Shown here piece by piece: positions 52,007 through 64,000 of a stretch of 64,000 bases of DNA. Position numbers and translations under genes: made by a program. The DNA is from Membranipora membranacea. Its lineage: Eukaryota > Bryozoa > Gymnolaemata > Cheilostomatida > Membraniporidae. The notes beneath the pieces were generated by a model, which searched no databases, was not told where the DNA came from, and saw nothing but the letters and a program-made list of their open reading frames with translations. The stretch covers positions 29,450,001-29,514,000 of the forward strand of contig OU612065.1 in assembly GCA_914767715.1 (NCBI GenBank), read 5' to 3'. The first letter of the stretch is position 1. The number at the start of each line of letters is the position of its first letter.

Positions 52007-55000
52007 CAAGTTTGCGTCAAAATCGCCTCTATGTATTATAGAATATTTGTATATGTGTGTATATATTTAGTTATGGTATTAACAATGACAGTTTTTTGCA
52101 TAAAGAGAATTTACAGGTGTCGCAAAATAATATATAGTGTATGGTAATATGAAAATGTTTTGGGGCAATGCAAGCTCTGCGACGACACAGCCAACAGCAA
52201 TTTTTCCGGTTAGAAAAGCGTTACTTGAGTGTCCTATCTAGCCTGTTGGGACATAGCCTGTCTTGACAAGCTTTGTTCGGTGGTAGGGCTCCCCCACTGA
52301 ACAAAGCTTTTCAAGACAGACTATCTCCCATCGTTCTCAGCTCATCACAGGAAGTTTAAGGTGATCAAGAATTATCTGACACTGCTCTGTAGCTAACCAA
52401 GGCACTGAGATTACTGCCAGGATCGCACCATTTTATTGACATTTATAGCACTAATGATAATGCCGGTCAAATTTTCACATGATATTAAGAGTTTTCATTG
52501 ATCCGACAAACCAAGCCTGTATGTGACAATATAAAATGGTAAGCTTATTCTCATTTTTATAGCCTGTCATATGTGAGCAAGTGTAATGGGAATATTACTT
52601 GTTGGTGAATGTGTGCGATGGAAATTGTGCTGAGATGATTTGATGAGGGAGGATTATCAATCATAAATTATTAATCTTTCTTCATAGGCTGTCATTTAAT
52701 ATTTTCCCTCTGTCACTGAATTGGAAGGGTGGTGGCACTTTTTTACTTTTGTCACAGTAGCAATAAGAGGTAATTGTTTAGATGATAGATGGATTAATAA
52801 AACTAAAATTCTAAAAATAATTGAACACATGTGTCTGTTGCTCAAAAGGGCTAGTTCTAGGACATGGGAATGGAAGTCAAAATGAGAATAGCTCCATTTG
52901 TTGAAGCCTGTTTGTGTGGATGCCTCTAGCACATAATTGCTAATAAGGCCTTTGGCTGTTATCCATCGACTACTAGGCTATCTGCCAAAGGTGTGCTCCG
53001 GCCTGCTTACCATCTGAGCAAAACTTCTATAGTTGTTGTAATATGTTTGCCCGCGCAAAAGTGGATCTTTGCAATGTGAATCATGTGATTTTGATAGCGT
53101 CAACTCCTAGCGAGAGTGATACCGGTTCTCAAATGTGATGGCGACAATTTTATACATCTATTCTAGGGTATGTGCACGTGATTAAATAATAATAAACAAT
53201 TTTACCCAACGGTTAGTAAAACCCTCTTACTTACTTACTTACTTACTCAAGCTAGATGAGAGAATTGCTATTGGAAGTCCGTGTTGAGTGCATATTCAGC
53301 AAAAACACCATTATTTTAAATCTACTCACTCACAACATAGGAACAAAATGTCATTTAATAATACAGTATGGTTAAAGAAATAATGGAGAACATGTCAAGT
53401 TGTCTCCCATTTTGCGATCATTAGATGTTCCTGATGATTTATGGCACTTCTTCTTAGTATCTTAGTATATGGTTTTGAGCTGGTGTTAATATAATGTGGC
53501 TAACTAATGTTTTTTCGTCTAATTGTTAGATTTATTGAGCCGATTAAATGTTGATATTAGCTTGCCGTCACTTGGGTCAGTTTGAATTCCTGGAGAGATG
53601 GTTACAAGTGTTTGTAAATTAAATGTGTAATTGAACCTGTATAAGACATAACTCTTCTGTGGGTTTGTGTTATGGTTTGTCTCTCCGGAGTTAGATTCAA
53701 CGGAAGGGGAGTCATTTGAACATCTACGTTATTCTTCACTAACCATCTATGAACTCCTGCTCAAATTCTTTTTATATATTCAACTATCAGGTTTAAAGAT
53801 ACACAAGCTGGGTCTTCATTACAAGGCTAATCGTAAAAAAAACTAAAATGTGTGCAACCTGATTACACAAGGCAGCATACTTGGTTATTACAAAGTTCTT
53901 GTCTCTTAGTTAATTGAAATGTTGCTGATAACTACTCTTTAATACTAGCTCATTGGGAGGATTATTTCTTGAATAATAATGCAAGTAATGTTGGTAGGGT
54001 ATCGCTTAGACCCGATCTTCCGCAATATTTGAGTTTGATAACAAAGCGTACATTTTACTGAGTAGTTAAATGGAGCATTGACCAGACAATCTTCTTGTGT
54101 GTTCGAATGTTCGAACATTGAGTATGATAGCTAATTAGCTCTGCAGTCTAATGAAAATTATAACTCTCTCTCAGCATGCTTCTGACAACCTACACGCTGC
54201 TAAGAATAACAGATGATTTCTCAAATAATATAAAGATAGAAATTTAATTAAACTCAGTAATGTGGTCGTTCATCTCACAAAGTACAGCATTATCATTGTT
54301 GTCAGCATAGAGTTTTAGTCATCAGTCCAGACACGGAGCAGCGTTTTCCATGTGTATTTAATCTAATGCTGTTACAACAACAGCGGTGATGAATTTCACA
54401 TCTCTGCACTCCAGCTGTTCAGAAAACAGTTTATTTTATTAATTAACTGGCCCAAACTGCTGCTGGCAGGCCTTGGGCTATAAAACATCTTTGGTGGGCA
54501 TTAAATAAGTCAGTCAATCATCGCCCAAAAATTTAATCTGCGAATTGGAATTTTTGAACAGTTAGTTTTTTTAATTCAAAGAAGGACCGATAAATCATAT
54601 ACTTAAAATGTTAACACACTCCCTTCTTTTCTGCGTGCTGACTCATCAATATATACATGCATGTGCTATCAGTGGGTCAAGTCAATTTCAATTATCGATT
54701 TGGGAAGCTATAAAATAATGAATGGTGGTAATTTTTTAAATTGCTAGTTGAATCGGAACGTTTTACATAATCTCGGTTACAGTCCATAAATTCTCTTGGT
54801 GTTTCATGTTGGCACATTTACATAATTCTAATTCAATCTAAGGGTTTGCATAATAACACAAAAGTCATCATGTAGGAGCTAAGACAATTGTTTTCGAGCA
54901 ACGGAGAAAATCATAAGGATACTTTTTGCGTAATCGGCATGGGTTGGGCTCACCAGCAATCAGAGAGGGCCTTTTGATGGCGGCTGAGATTGTGACATTA

Positions 55001-56637
55001 GGAAAAGGTGTGTCTGGTCATTGCACGTCAATCTGATGGTTTACTAATTATTTTTGAGATTATTGAAGGGATTTATTGCGAACTTTAGAGAGAAATCATT
55101 AATAACGGAATGTCAATCAAACCTCACCAATCAAATATTATAGATTTCACTGAATTTTACAATAATGGTGATATAACCACAGGTGCTTGAACGGAGTAAA
55201 AATTATGCCAAGGCATTCAATCCGAGTCAGGAAACGCCTATGCCCTATAAGGTCATAAAGAGGGAGGCCGTTCACTTACAGCCAATTGTTTTATGGTGTA
55301 ACCTGTCTTGACAAAGCTTGTCAAGTCAGGCTAGCGTTGGTGATGCCAGTATTATGTCTTTATTTATGTTTTCTCGAGTTTCACTAATATGGAGTAGATT
55401 GGTGTTTAGAGTGGATTAGAGTTACATGATGTCGTAAGGCAAGTTGTTAACATTTCACCCAATACTTGTACGGATTCATTGATCCAAACTCCACCTCCGC
55501 TGCTGCGCTGGAATCATAACCTGTGAATACTACAAGAATCCTGGAGTAATGATTCACAATTCGCAGGCCGATATCTGATACATACGTGTGAGTGTGTGTA
55601 TGTGTGTGTGAGTGTGTGTGTGTATGAGTCAAATTGAAAATCAAAAGATATTTATGCATAACGCAGTGCCTTGTTAAGGGTTGGTCACAATTCTTTAATT
55701 TAAAACCTGGATTGGGATGGTGAGGATGAAAAATGTGTATGGTTTTCCTATTTAATAACGTCATATCAATAAGAGGGGAGGTTATTAAATTTGGTTCAAA
55801 TCACAAACTGATACAAGAGCTTGGGCAGGTCCAGTACAATAATTTGGGGGGCTAAGGTTCAACTCATAATATGATACCGGAGCTTGGACATATCCAGTGC
55901 AACTATTTGAGGCGCCAAGCCAGGCTTGAAAACTTGTGGCAAATTTCTCATCATGAATTTTATATTTTCATTTTTAAACCACACCTATCATTCTTGCGAT
56001 ATTCTGATTTTTTACCCAAAGCTTGGAGGCAATGGAAAACTGGGGTCGGAAGTTGATCCGTTGATGATATAATCCATAGCCTAGATTTATTTAATTCACG
56101 ATCATTGTGTCGTTACGTCATTTGCTTCAAATGGGATTCCAACTTGATATAGCACCTCAATCCAATTCATTCAACTGGTATTGATAAAACCTCTAAGAAT
56201 AAGCTTCGGTGATTTTATTTTGTCCAAATATGAGCTGGCTTCTGTGGTGACAAAAACAAAACAGATAACCAAGTGAGTAGTTTATAATACAGGAAGATCA
56301 AACATCTGTATATCAGAACTTAGCAGAAAAGCTTACTGACTGGTAGTTTGATGGTAAGCGGTGATCACGGAAAGGCGGCGACCAGAACCTGGCTGCCAGC
56401 CTCAAAAATTATTGGCTACTCATCGGCATATATGTAATATACAGTTAAGAGATTTAGAAAAATAAAATAGCTTTGATTTTGATTGCATAATAATTTTAAT
56501 GACTATAATGGGAAAAAATTGGTACACCAATATATATGAAATAGAATAATAATATATATATTTACATCTTTTTACAAAGCTGGTTTTCTTGCTACCATTT
56601 TATAATTGAAATAGAGAGGCATTGTGTACGGCTGTCT
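52007..56637. other. Intergenic region between convergent RBBP5 and Barx genes
   Basis: No gene is supported. It contains the TAGCCTG foldback element at 52254-52323, a shorter related hairpin at about 55301-55336 (CTGTCTTGACAAAGC and inverse), a GT-rich microsatellite at about 55587-55625 and a short (CTTA)n run near 53228-53246. Both genes should end transcription within this interval. Confidence 0.6.
52254..52323. mobile_element. 70-bp TAGCCTG foldback element
   Basis: It starts TAGCCTGTCTTGACAAGC and ends with the inverse TTTTCAAGACAGACTA. The centre repeats TTTGTTC.G.GG in inverted form. It is the same family as 16547-16624. Confidence 0.65.
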
Positions 56638-59600
56638 TTAATCAGTGACAGATATCTGAGGACTGTCAGGGCGTTCAGGGCTGCCGATAGAGTCACACAT
56701 AGAAGCATCACCATCAGAGAAATGTTCTGATTGGTGATCCATACTCTCGTCTTCGGAGTTAAACCGATGATGCTGGTCAGCAGTGGCTGCTGACTGAGAA
56801 AGAGGTAATACTTGACTCGCTGTTTGTTGTTCTGAGGGAGTTGGTTTAGGTAGGTTAGCGAGAGGGTTTGTTGGTACTTGGTTGTGTGGATAGTAAGAGT
56901 TCTTTCTTGGTCGACCTTTTGGCTTGGTTGGGCATTCAGTAGCACCGCTCATCAATACCTGTAAAAATAAAAATAACATCTATTAAAAATATGGTATTTA
57001 TTTCATGCTGATATACTTTTACTTCCAAACCTCAAGGATGTATTTTCAGAGGGTTTTTAAGGTTATAGACAGCCCTCCAAGAGGGCAGACAATAGGCCCA
57101 TCGCTTCTCATCATGTATGTTTTTTGAGATGAGGTTTGCCAAGCAGGGTAAGCTGTCAAAAATGGGAACAGGATGTTAGTCTGAAGCTGCAAAAAAGCAG
57201 TGACATTAATAGAAAAAGATGTTGTGTCATCATTCAATGATTATTTTGAGCCTTCTGTCACTCCATAAAAATTCAAATGAGCATCGATGAAAAACTATTT
57301 TGGCAAGATCAAGAAGATCTAGAAAAAGAAGTTGGAAGAACTTTACATATTATTGAAAACTTTGTATAAGGATGCTCTTGGCACACGACAGTAAAGATAG
57401 TGGAGAGCCCCAATAATTATTCAGATATTTCACGCAACCTGCCTATACCAGGACATATTCTTCCCGTGTTTGATGGCTTAAGATCTGGAGAACGTGATTC
57501 TTATAATTAATTAAATAACTATAATGGATTCCAGAGCGATTTCATGGCTCTCTCAGACTCTTGAAGAATGAGGAGAAAAATATCATTAAAATTTAAATTT
57601 CCCTGTGTCAGAAGTTGTGTTTGATATCTGTAATGTTTTAATGCTGATTGATTGATATACGAGTTATATAAATTATACGCTTCGAATAAAAATACTCTCA
57701 CCAAATTTGTGGCACTCTGAGTAAACAAAAAACCGGCCAGCTCCGCCAATTCTTAATATATTAAATGCACCTCAAGGAAGAAGCAATAAAATTGCTTAAA
57801 GTTTTCTTTCACAAGAGACATTAGTTGGACAACTCATTACGTATGCATAAGCCTGCCAAGTAATGATCATTGCTCAATGTTATGTTACAAAAAAGCGGTA
57901 GTAATTTGGTAATTACCTGCTCAGAAAATGCCCAATAAAAAATTAATTTTACTACGATGAAGGGAGTGAGCTTGTGTTACAAGAGAGGCTTGAGTGGAGG
58001 GGCGTGAAAGACAAAGGGTGTTCTGGACAGATCCACTTGTTTTGTCCATTGATATCTACTAATTGCTGCACCACATTTCTCAGTGCTCCACGAATGGGTG
58101 GAGTAAATGACCCGAGCATTTTGTTTTCAAACTCCACCTTTGGATGATCACAGAAGAGCAGCACCAACTCCACCCAAATTGGAATCTAAGCAGAACTACG
58201 CCTTCATGTTACATTGTGAATATTAGCTAATTGGTAAACTGTATTATGTGTGTTTAATTTTGTCTCCAGAGTTTCACCACGTCGTTTTTCATCGGCTTCT
58301 GTATCAAACTTGATGGCTCATCAGAAAGTTTTCCTCCGCGATGCTATGCATAACAGTGAGACATCAAATTGGATATCGGCCACGAACTGTCTATTTATTC
58401 ATTATCAACCACATTCTATTCAAGTGCCACTCTTAACGAGTGCTGGAGAGAAGTTAAATTCTGTCATGTCCGTAAGTCTTATCCCATCTAAATTTATTTG
58501 CACAGACAGACAGATATATTGATATGTATCAGTTGCCTGCCACTCATCTGTTCATAGTTATTTTAATTAAATAACATTGTATTACCGTTGAGGTATTTGA
58601 TGATGTCTGCTTAAAACTGCCCCTGACTGTGAAATGATCTATCATACAGAAGTCATCCCAGTGTGAATATGTTACTCATCCCACCACTTTATATTATTTT
58701 AAATAATTATAATGTTTTGTTTTGCAGCCACCCAACAAGCCTAGGCTATTGCAAGACACTATTTTGATAGATCATAGCCTCGGGTGCTGGGGGAAGATTG
58801 ATCATAGCCTCAGAGGCTCAACACAGTTTTGAGGGTTGTCGCTCTGGAGTTCACAAAGTGTTCAAACCAGGGCTTGAGGAGCGATAATTGAAATTAATAA
58901 TATTATTTGGCTGTAATTATAAAGTAATGTTTCCTGACCTACTGTGAAAAACCTGTTGATATGTTGTTTTATTATCGTTAATGTCTGTAGATACTTGTAC
59001 TGTTCTGGCAGATAATTATCTTAGCTTATGTAATTATTCATAGTTCCTGCTTGTGATTTGCTTAATTGGTGCAGCTGTATTCAAATTATTTTTTCAGCAA
59101 ACTTTATTTAGATCTGAATATTCTGGCACTTTTCCTGGTGAAAAACACACAAAGGATATTTAGCAGTGTTTCCTTTGTTTACAAAGCAGTTAAAAGAAAT
59201 TGGCACCTGCATTTTTGGAAATTTACATTCAACCTGTCCAGTTCAATGTGATTTTGGGAGTTCAATCTATCACATTTGGTTATTTTGTGAACAAGCGTTG
59301 ATGAAACTACATCAGACCTGTAACAACTTTGGCAGGGCAGAGCGATATTAAAACAATTAATTACATAAAAAAGAGTGCAGAATTGTGTTAGACAGATTAG
59401 GACCTGTAAATTAACTTGATAAGTTACATGTGTCATGCTGCCTGCCACATGGACAGCATACACACAAGCAATGAACGCAGTCACCTTTAATAACTTTGTA
59501 ATAAACATTACCTTACATTAGATAACAGTAATGATTTTATGAATAACTTTTTAAACTGTTGCACTGAAGCACCCCCTCGATGCTCGCAAAGTGCAAATGG

Positions 59601-62600
59601 CAGTAGTTCACGCATAGCTTTACGATTTCCGAAACACTGTGTTGGCAGGGTGTTTCTCACAAAAGTTACAAAACCGTCCAGATTTTGGCTAAATTAGAAT
59701 ACCTTGTAGGGCAGGTGTGTGACTTAATTACTACAACTTTGGTTAAGTCTATATTATGCAGGAATCAAACAACAACAACTGGTAATCTGTTCTAATCTTG
59801 CATACCTTAGGCTAAACACAAAACTAAAATCTATACCGAAAGCAGCCCTGCCCAAACACTATGATTAATAGTTTTTTGTATTTAAATTTTTATTTGCTGC
59901 AAGAATTTCTCACTTGGTCGGTATCTCTGTGTGCAATATCTGGAGGTTAATTGTTTTGTGTGAATTTGTCTTCATTTGATAATAATGATTATATTATTCA
60001 TTACTACCAAACCATAAAAATAGAGCAACCATGACATAATCCAGATTTATGTTCGATTGATGCAAATCCAGCCTTGATCTGTGAATCTGTGAGAGATCGT
60101 TGTAAGAGCCAATTGCCTCAGAGTAATTTAAAGCTTCCTCCCAATAGTAGATTTAACTCTCACCACATAATTTATTGTCCAGCTTTTATTGCATTTGAGT
60201 CACACATTTATATTTAAATATAAATAATACAGAAAGACAATTTGTAATTATTTGAATTCTTTATGTTATTAGTTTGGCAGAGGTGTTAGATTTGTTGGCT
60301 TGTCTGCTAAGTGTTTGTCAGTACCAGCGCAGTAACCGTGTGCGTCACTTCGCACAATCCAGGATCATTATAATACATACATAAAAGTCACGCCATAGGT
60401 GTCCATTGGCATCAAAACAGTTAAATTTTCACTTTATTCCTTGTTTTACGCCTCCCGTGGGGCTATTATGGTTGTTTTTATTATTCTCATCAGGTCATCG
60501 TGGCTAAGTATCACACCAGTCAAGTAAATGTCACCATAATTAAAACAAGTGTTATTTTTGTGACACATACCACAGTACTCTAATGAATGAACTTCACTGA
60601 TACTGAGAGGAAAACCATTAGCAATTAGAAACATCTAAAAATAGCGCCTCTCAAAAACTTCAATCTGCTAATTGTTTTAAAAATAGAAAGTTTGGTCAGT
60701 TTTGTCGAGTGTTTGTCTATCGGGTTTCTTTTGACACTTAATTTGATGCACAAATTTTGATATAAATTAGCTTATTGAGAAGCCACATTTTTTGCCTGTA
60801 CACTATTGATCACCAACAGCACTCAATATGTCATCATAATTGAGCTCATCTTTTTACTTGTTTTCTTTGTCCATTAGCACTTTTTGCTTCCAATTAAATA
60901 AATGACAAATCAACACAACAACAACTATTTCACAAACGACTTAAAACTCATTAAAACTCATTAAAACTCAATAAAACTTTTCGACACCCAAAGCATGTAT
61001 GATAAAATCCCATTTTTTTTCTCAATGTAAAGCTTAACAATTACTTACATGCTTTTTCCATTTCATACGTCTGTTCTGGTACCACGTCTTGACTTGTAGT
61101 TGTGTGAGGTGTAGGTGGTTGGCTAGTTCCGTCCTCTCTGCAGTGGACAGGTATTTATTACTCTCAAATTTCTTCTCAAGTCCGAGCAGCTGTAGCTCAG
61201 TAAATACAGTCCGTGATCGTCTGCACTTAGCCAAGGCAGCTGCTAGCTTACTGTCATCAGGGCTGTCTCTCCCCGAGGTGCCCTCGTCACTGGGTGACTG
61301 CTGAGGCTGGTAGCTACTGAGAGGCTGTTTGTGTGAGTAATACTGAGATAGGAGGCTGTCAGGGTGAAACAAGTCGGTAGGCGAGCATGGCTTTGGGAAT
61401 CCTACAAAATTAAATCACATAACTACTAAATGAGGAGAAGATTATCATCTTTTACGCTGTGTCTATATTATGTAATACATATTTATTCTGGAAAAAAGGG
61501 TGCTCTTGTACCCAGCTTCATATACACTTCTTACATTGATAGACATTATCAGCCTGATTTACAGGTTTCACCATAAAGTCACTGTGCGGTTAACGAATTT
61601 GAGTGTTTCAAGAAAACTTTGTCTTTTTCCACCTCAAATACAAAATTTTAGTTTCCCTTTCAGCTTGTTATCAGAGTACAAGCTATCGTTGTTTACAAAA
61701 CATGGCTTGACAGTTCAACTGTTATTCATGTTGTGAGAATCACCTTTCCCTCTATTGAATCACACACACTTAGACATTAAATAAATATAAGGCTGTATTA
61801 AACCATTAAATTGATAATTGTGTAAAATTAACTAAGCAGGAAAAATAACACTTCTAATCTTACACATTAAAGATGATTATCACCAACCACTGTCCAGAAA
61901 TCATTAAGCCTTCAGCTCACTGCCAAGATCAAAATGGAAACCGCTTGAGGAAATTTGGTAGCATAACCTAAAGCCTGATTAAATTGTTTTTAAATGTTTT
62001 TGTGTTGAGAGGTAGTAGCCAACAAGAAACCACCATTTTTTATAGCAGGTATAGGCAAGCATCACGATTTTATGGTACCATGAAATCTAGTTTTTTTTTT
62101 ACATATTTTGGTCATTTGTGACCCAGGATATTTATTTCTTTGGGTGGTGATGGTATCAGTGACCAATATAATGTTTATTTTTATTTTAAGTAGAAAATAG
62201 GTTTGCTAATGATTATTTCTTCTCCAAAACACCCATTTACACATACCAGCTTTTAACTCCTATTTTATCTCCGAGTTAACTCATTACGCAAATTAAATCT
62301 CATTCTATATCCACCGCCAAGATGAAATGGTGCCATGTCATTGCCAGAAGTCTGAAAACCACCTTACTGGGTGAAATACATTAGAGTGTGAATAGCTGGA
62401 AATGCTCTCTTTTTAGATATTTCAAGAGGCAAACTTCGCGCTGCTCTTAAAGCTAAGTGTTCTTAGATTTTGTTTTTGGGTACCTTATCCCCCAGCCCCC
62501 TAGTAACAGTTTCAAATTCTTGAAATAACAGCTAAATATTAACAATTCAGGTGTAGTTATCCTTACCTTCTCGAAGAAAGAGTAACTCGGCCGGGAATCG

Positions 62601-62759
62601 CGGAAATGTGTCCAGTTTGATAGGCGTCGGTCTTTTGATGAATTCAGAGGCAAGAAACCTCAGCTGCTGTTCCCTGACAGCGTGCTGACTCGTTGGTAAA
62701 TTCAATATATCTGCGATCATGAAAGAAGAAGAAGTTTTCTCTCTGGCTTGGCGCTCCAT
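56638..62759 (-). CDS. BARX: Barx-type homeodomain transcription factor, 288 aa
   Basis: Three exons keep frame: 62759-62567, 61401-61049 and 56958-56638. The start has a strong context (ACGATGG). Residues 12-19 (SFMIADIL) are an eh1-like Groucho-binding motif, as in Barx/Bar proteins. The homeodomain spans about 124-183 ([20 protein letters not shown] ... [15 protein letters not shown]) with Q50 and N51 of helix 3 intact. The [16 protein letters not shown] opening and the following [14 protein letters not shown], just after the homeodomain, are Barx hallmarks. That basic patch has an AT-hook-like GRP core. The last exon is Ser/Gln/Pro-rich and acidic towards its end. Barx proteins are sequence-specific nuclear regulators in pharyngeal, muscle and epithelial development. 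Intron 2 splits the protein right after the homeodomain. Vertebrate BARX1 and BARX2 arose later, so a single pre-duplication ortholog is likely. Confidence 0.93.
56959..61048. other. 4.1-kb Barx intron 2
   Basis: It is AT-rich with no supported gene. Short frames near 57952-58173 and 58250-58522 have no recognised domain. AATAATTAT-type and TAATTA homeodomain-like sites are frequent, as expected from base composition alone. Confidence 0.5.
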
Positions 62760-63519
62760 CGTTACTTGTTGGTAGCTCCTCTGGTGGTTTCTGGTAGTCG
62801 TGTGCTCTGAGTTACTAATGATGCTCCGTCTATTGTTTGGTTTTATTTGAACAGTTGAATGTTATGAATGGCTTATTATAATACAATGAGTTCATCATCT
62901 CAATTTCACTTTTTGGCAGGGAAGTTCATTGGCTGGAGTCACAATTACTAATGTGCAATCTGATTGGCCGATTTGATTTCAGTCCTTCTGCCACTGGTTT
63001 CTAAAAATAAACAAAGGATGCATTTATCACCAGATTTACAAGGAATCAATCACAATGATCAGGTAAGCGATGATGATGATATCCTTGTCATTACAGTAGG
63101 CCCAGATTTTTAATTGAGAAGCGGCTCTAGCTAAATTGATCGAACACTATATTTGCGGTTCCTCTCTATATATATAATCTATAAATAAAAAGTGTACAAC
63201 AATAATAAATGCTTCAGGGCCTGGGAGGGCATTGTGGTATTTATAGTAAACTCTACTGCGAATATTTGCTTAACGTGTTCACCCAATCTGCGAAATACAT
63301 CTTTACAAGCCAAATATCCATAAAATGGTTTTTAAGCTCCATATATTGTGTTAACCCTGGCTTTGTATTTCGTCATTAATCATTAATTAATAGGATGTAT
63401 CAATAAGATTTAATTGCATTAATTTTTTTAATATAATTATAGAAAGGAAAAACCAAACAGTTATCTATTTCTTAGATTAGAGATAAGTGATTATTTTTAA
63501 TCAATAATATTAATCTATA

Positions 63520-63523
<4 letters not shown>

Positions 63524-63556
<33 letters not shown>
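63524..63556. repeat. (AT)n microsatellite
   Basis: About sixteen AT dinucleotides run together. Confidence 0.95.
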
Positions 63557-63563
<7 letters not shown>

Positions 63564-63639
63564 CACATAATTCTTTTTTTAAGCTAAATAACTTTTGCAT
63601 CACCATCCTCACCCATATGACATGCAGGGTCTTAGTTTA

Positions 63640-63840
63640 GGAAAAATAATATGAGAGGCAGAAATCCTTGAGGGTGTGAAGTTACACCAGGACCGGTATT
63701 GAGAGCTCCTCCTGTGGCGTCTGGGGTTAATCCCCAGACTCTAAAGTGTTATAATGAAATCAATAACAAATGGAAGTCCCAAATGATCTGATTCTGACAT
63801 GGAATATTCAATTATATCGGTATTTTAGGCCACTCTAAAA
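63640..63840. repeat. Dispersed repeat, inverse partner of 47640-47930
   Basis: See the partner at 47640-47930. The two copies are in opposite orientation and differ by small indels. Confidence 0.6.
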
Positions 63841-64000
63841 CTACGGGCTTGACAGGTCATTTAACATCTCTTCCATCTTATCTTGCCCATCCAGATAGCT
63901 CAAACACAGCACAGCACAGCACCATATCATATTAAATATTAATGTTAATGAGCAATAAACCACTGACCAGCTATTTCTAGATCACTCACCCCTAATATTT

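Larger units (their letters stand above)
62760..64000. other. Upstream region of the Barx gene
   Basis: The Barx promoter must lie here. I see no clear TATA box close to the start codon. The region includes a repeat (63640-63840) and an AT microsatellite (63524-63556). No other gene is supported before the window ends. Confidence 0.5.

Noticed and set aside
57952-58522. Two short frames in Barx intron 2
   Set aside because: No recognisable family and no borders compatible with Barx exons 2 and 3, which join directly in frame.

Overview
The window is nuclear DNA from an invertebrate animal. It is AT-rich and carries intron-rich genes with ordinary GT/AG introns, strong start contexts on most genes, many short dispersed repeats and foldback elements, and a truncated non-LTR retrotransposon. 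A Barx-type homeobox gene, RBBP5, LRRC74, a cytochrome b5 reductase and a dispanin place it in Metazoa, probably a bilaterian. AT content, intron size and divergence from vertebrate proteins fit a marine invertebrate. The sequence alone does not settle the phylum.

Layout, left to right: (1) about 0.5-1.5 kb, minus strand, coding-like exons of a gene I could not identify. (2) 2.4-10.5 kb, a segmental duplication of a small four-exon CD225/dispanin (IFITM-like) gene. The first copy is a pseudogene and the second is intact (123 aa). A truncated LINE and a shorter tail of the same family lie between and inside the copies. (3) 10.5-13.6 kb, no gene recognised; several palindromic elements. (4) 13.6-24.8 kb, plus strand, a 17-exon gene for a 1565-residue nuclear protein: Q-rich N-terminus, three C2H2/matrin-type zinc fingers, G/N/M-rich linker and a long RS-rich tail. 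(5) 24.9-26 kb, coding-like fragments of unknown origin. (6) 26.2-30.9 kb, minus strand, an 8-exon membrane-anchored NADH-cytochrome b5 reductase (304 aa). (7) 33.4-52.0 kb, plus strand, a 12-exon RBBP5 gene (485 aa). Its 11.2-kb intron 10 contains a complete 8-exon LRRC74-like gene on the opposite strand. (8) 56.6-62.8 kb, minus strand, a 3-exon Barx homeobox gene (288 aa).

The zinc-finger and cytochrome b5 reductase genes converge. The reductase and RBBP5 are divergent across a 2.4-kb spacer. RBBP5 and Barx converge. The genes are functionally unrelated (membrane trafficking or antiviral-type membrane protein, RNA/chromatin protein, lipid/redox enzyme, histone H3K4 methyltransferase subunit, leucine-rich-repeat protein, homeodomain factor). 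I see no operon-like cooperation.

All multi-exon models were built by hand from splice signals and reading phase. Every junction keeps frame in the intact dispanin, zinc-finger, reductase, RBBP5, LRRC74 and Barx models. The most notable points are the nested LRRC74 gene, the dispanin duplication with a dead copy, and a family of tiny TAGCCTG-ended foldback elements with 9-bp target duplications.
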